Shown here: one piece after another, positions 12,772-14,763 of the stretch
Position numbering within the stretch: the first letter of the stretch is position 1
How the letters are laid out: each line of letters opens with the position of its first letter
From: UBA4644 sp964646225
Lineage (GTDB): Bacteria > Bacillota > Clostridia > Oscillospirales > Butyricicoccaceae
DNA length: 14,763 nucleotides
Assembly: GCA_964646225.1 (NCBI GenBank)
Contig: CAZYAD010000037.1
Location: 1 to 14,763 of the forward strand
Reading direction: 5' to 3'
Translations under genes and position numbers: made by a program
Notes under the pieces: model-generated
The model's input: only the letters and a program-made list of their open reading frames with translations
The model's database searches: none
What the model was told of the DNA's origin: nothing

Positions 12772-13827
12772 ATGAGCGAGAATAAAGAAGTCATTCTGTC
12801 CGTCAGCGATCTGAACGTCAAGTTCAGTCTGCGCGGCAAGGTGCTGCACGCACTGCGCGGCATTTCTCTGGATCTTTACAAGGGCGAGGCCCTTGCCATC
12901 GTTGGCGAGTCCGGCTCCGGTAAGTCGGTCTTCTGCAAAAACTTTATCGGCCTGCTGGATAAAAACGGCTGGGTGGATTCCGGAAGCATCCTGTATAAGG
13001 GGATGGATCTGGCCAAGTTCAAGGGCGAAAAGGACTGGAGCAAGATCCGTGGTAAGGAAATCGCCATGGTCATGCAGGATCCCATGACCTCCCTGAACCC
13101 CCTGAAGACTGTCGGCTGGCAGATCGAAGAAGCGCTGAAGCTGCATCAGGGCCTGAAGGGCGAGGCCGCCAAGAAAAAGGCCATCGAGATTCTGGACGAT
13201 GTTGGCATCCCCGAGCCTGCCCGTCGTTACGGCCAGTATCCTCATGAGTTTTCCGGCGGTATGCGCCAGCGCGTGGTCATCGCCATCGCCATGGCCTGTA
13301 ACCCCCAGATCCTGATCTGCGATGAGCCTACCACCGCTCTGGATGTTACCATCCAGGCCCAGATCCTGGATCTGATCAAGGATCTGAAGAACAAGTACAA
13401 TCTGACGACCATCTATATCACCCATGACCTGGGCGTGGTGGCCAATGTGGCCGACCGTATCGCCGTGATGTATGCCGGTGATATCGTGGAGATCGGCACC
13501 TGCGAAGAGGTGTTCTACGATCCCAAGCACCCCTATACCTGGGCGCTGCTGTCCTCTCTGCCCCAGCTGGGCATCAAGGGCGAGGATCTGTACGCCATCA
13601 AGGGTACCCCGCCCAACCTGTTCCATACCATCCACGGCGATGCCTTCGCCCCCCGCAATCCCCGCGCACTGAAGATCGACTTTGTGGCCCGGCCCCCCTA
13701 TTTCGATGTGACCCCCACCCACAAGGCCCGTACCTGGCTGCTGGATTCCCGGTCCCCCAAGGTAGAGCCGCCGGAGATCATCAAAAATATCCGCAGCATT
13801 CGGAGAGGAGGCGCCGAGAATGGCTAA
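12772..13827 (+). CDS. Peptide ABC importer, ATPase subunit (oppD/dppD-like)
   Basis: 351-residue cytoplasmic motor subunit. Walker A GESGSGKS (45-52), Q-loop Gln102, signature SGGMRQ (161-166), Walker B LICDE (181-185), D-loop ALD (189-191), H-loop His218: all present, so it should hydrolyse ATP. The oligopeptide C-terminal region starts at HPYTWALL (253-260). In the usual family this region carries cysteines (pattern GC-x-F-x-PRCP-x-A-x3-C) that bind an iron-sulphur cluster in a solved dipeptide importer. Here the motif is GDAFAPRNPRALKID (289-303): the cysteines are replaced by Asp290, Asn296 and Asp303. A 40-residue tail follows (TWLLDSRSPKVEPPEI). Start: ATG at 12772 after GGAGGTG, 12 bases after the previous stop. 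Confidence 0.95.
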   Translation: MSENKEVILSVSDLNVKFSLRGKVLHALRGISLDLYKGEALAIVGESGSGKSVFCKNFIGLLDKNGWVDSGSILYKGMDLAKFKGEKDWSKIRGKEIAMVMQDPMTSLNPLKTVGWQIEEALKLHQGLKGEAAKKKAIEILDDVGIPEPARRYGQYPHEFSGGMRQRVVIAIAMACNPQILICDEPTTALDVTIQAQILDLIKDLKNKYNLTTIYITHDLGVVANVADRIAVMYAGDIVEIGTCEEVFYDPKHPYTWALLSSLPQLGIKGEDLYAIKGTPPNLFHTIHGDAFAPRNPRALKIDFVARPPYFDVTPTHKARTWLLDSRSPKVEPPEIIKNIRSIRRGGAENG

Positions 13828-14761
13828 GGAACTGAACGAGGTATTGGTCAGCGTCCGCAATATGGAGGTCACCTTCGGCTCCAAGCGGAATAAATTCGTG
13901 GCTGTCCACGGCGTGTCCTTCGATATTTACAAGGGCGAGACCTTCGGTCTGGTGGGCGAATCCGGCTCCGGTAAGACCACCATCGGCCGCGCCATCATCC
14001 GCATCAACCCCATGAGCGACGGCGAAGTCATCTTCAAGGGTGAAAAGATCAACGGCAAGATCTCCAAGGAACTGGACAAGCGGGTGACCCAGCAGATCCA
14101 GATGATCTTCCAGGACCCCATGGCCTCTCTGAACGAGCGCGCCAAGGTGGACTATATCGTCTCCGAGGGCCTGCAGAATGTGCGCCACGACCTGACCAAG
14201 GAGCAGCGCTCCGAGATGGTGTCTAAGGCGCTGCTGGAGGTGGGCCTGCTGCCCGAGTTTGCCAGCCGCTTCCCCCACGAGTTCTCCGGCGGTCAGCGTC
14301 AGCGTATCGGTATCGCCCGCAGCCTGATTATGGAGCCCGAGTTCATCATCGCCGACGAGCCCATTTCCGCGCTGGATGTGTCCATCCGCGCTCAGGTGCT
14401 GAACCTGCTGAGCCGTCTGCAAAAGGAGCGCGGCCTGACCTATCTGTTCATCGCCCACGACCTGTCGGTCATGCGGTTCATCTGTGACCGTATCGCCGTT
14501 ATTCACAAGGGTGTCATCGTGGAGCTGGCCGAGACCGAAAAGCTCTTTGCCCATCCGCTGCATCCCTATACCCGTGCCCTGCTTTCGGCCATTCCCATGC
14601 CCGATCCCGAATCTGAGAAGAAGAAGGTTCTGGAGGTTTATGACCGCAGCTGCCATCATTACGAGGTGGATAAGCCGGCGTGGACCGAGATCGAGGATGG
14701 CCACTTTATCATGGCCAACCAGGAGGAGCTGGCAGCCTACCGCGCAAAGCTGGCTCAGTAA
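13820..14761 (+). CDS. Peptide ABC importer, ATPase subunit (oppF/dppF-like)
   Basis: 313-residue partner motor subunit. Walker A GESGSGKT (46-53), Q-loop Gln98, signature SGGQRQ (156-161), Walker B FIIADE (175-180), D-loop ALD, H-loop His213 are intact. The C-terminal region begins HPYTRALLSAIP (248-259) but then departs from the usual GE.PSP-PP.GC.F..RC block. It instead has EVYDRSCHHYEVDKPAWTEI (272-291) and GHFIMANQEELAAYR (294-308), with one cysteine only. It thus matches the cysteine-poor form of its OppD partner. The ATG at 13820 overlaps the preceding stop by 8 bases, with GAGAGGAGG just ahead, so translation is coupled. The stop TAA is two bases before the window end, so any terminator or further gene is outside. 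Confidence 0.95.
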   Translation: MAKELNEVLVSVRNMEVTFGSKRNKFVAVHGVSFDIYKGETFGLVGESGSGKTTIGRAIIRINPMSDGEVIFKGEKINGKISKELDKRVTQQIQMIFQDPMASLNERAKVDYIVSEGLQNVRHDLTKEQRSEMVSKALLEVGLLPEFASRFPHEFSGGQRQRIGIARSLIMEPEFIIADEPISALDVSIRAQVLNLLSRLQKERGLTYLFIAHDLSVMRFICDRIAVIHKGVIVELAETEKLFAHPLHPYTRALLSAIPMPDPESEKKKVLEVYDRSCHHYEVDKPAWTEIEDGHFIMANQEELAAYRAKLAQ

Positions 14762-14763
14762 AG

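Noticed and set aside
11245..13884. An 879-codon open frame on the minus strand opposite the permease and ATPase genes
   Set aside because: It is antisense to clear importer genes. Its translation is low-complexity (rich in Gln, His, Gly, Asp) and reflects strong third-position G/C bias of the real genes; no ribosome site or family resemblance.
1..14763. Signs of mobile DNA, CRISPR or a defence system
   Set aside because: No integrase, transposase, repeat-spacer array, terminal repeats or anti-phage domains were seen; all genes belong to housekeeping, sporulation or transport families.

Overview
The window is GC-rich, has clear sigma-A-type promoters, strong purine-rich ribosome binding sites and a sporulation regulator (SpoIIID). 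It therefore looks like chromosomal DNA of an endospore-forming Gram-positive anaerobe, most likely a high-GC clostridial gut lineage of the Oscillospiraceae kind. That placement is inferred from gene content, gene order and codon use, not from any search.

Layout. 1-205: the 3' part of a CAU-anticodon tRNA, then a complete tRNA-Ser(GGA), closed by a strong intrinsic terminator. 206-510: no gene, but three hairpins and an orphan sigma-A-like promoter on the minus strand. 511-3102 (-): a P2-type calcium-pumping ATPase of the PMCA-like kind. 3219-3476 (+): spoIIID, divergent from the ATPase across a 116-bp promoter region. 3482-3521: a one-sided terminator separating spoIIID from the convergent cluster. 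3535-8026 (-): rpsO, pnp, an M16 zinc peptidase and a GNAT acetyltransferase, a classic Firmicute order (rpsO-pnp-M16) extended by the acetyltransferase. 8027-8420: divergent promoter region. 8421-14761 (+): a complete five-gene oligopeptide-type ABC importer: lipoprotein binding protein, two permeases, two ATPases.

How it works together. rpsO (ribosomal protein S15) and pnp (polynucleotide phosphorylase) are housekeeping RNA/translation genes. The M16 peptidase and GNAT genes overlap and are probably translationally coupled. The peptide importer has every part needed: surface capture, a heterodimeric channel and a heterodimeric motor. Its codon use, doubled -35 box, 5' stem-loop and a stable hairpin just after the binding-protein gene suggest strong expression with the binding protein in excess. 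spoIIID would act in the mother cell during sporulation; a sigma-E-like promoter can be read just upstream.

I see no phage, insertion sequence, CRISPR or defence locus, and nothing that amounts to a wholly new system. The points most worth a look are the orphan promoter and hairpins at 208-471, the cysteine-free C-terminal domains of the two transporter ATPases, and the spoIIID/ATPase divergent promoter region.
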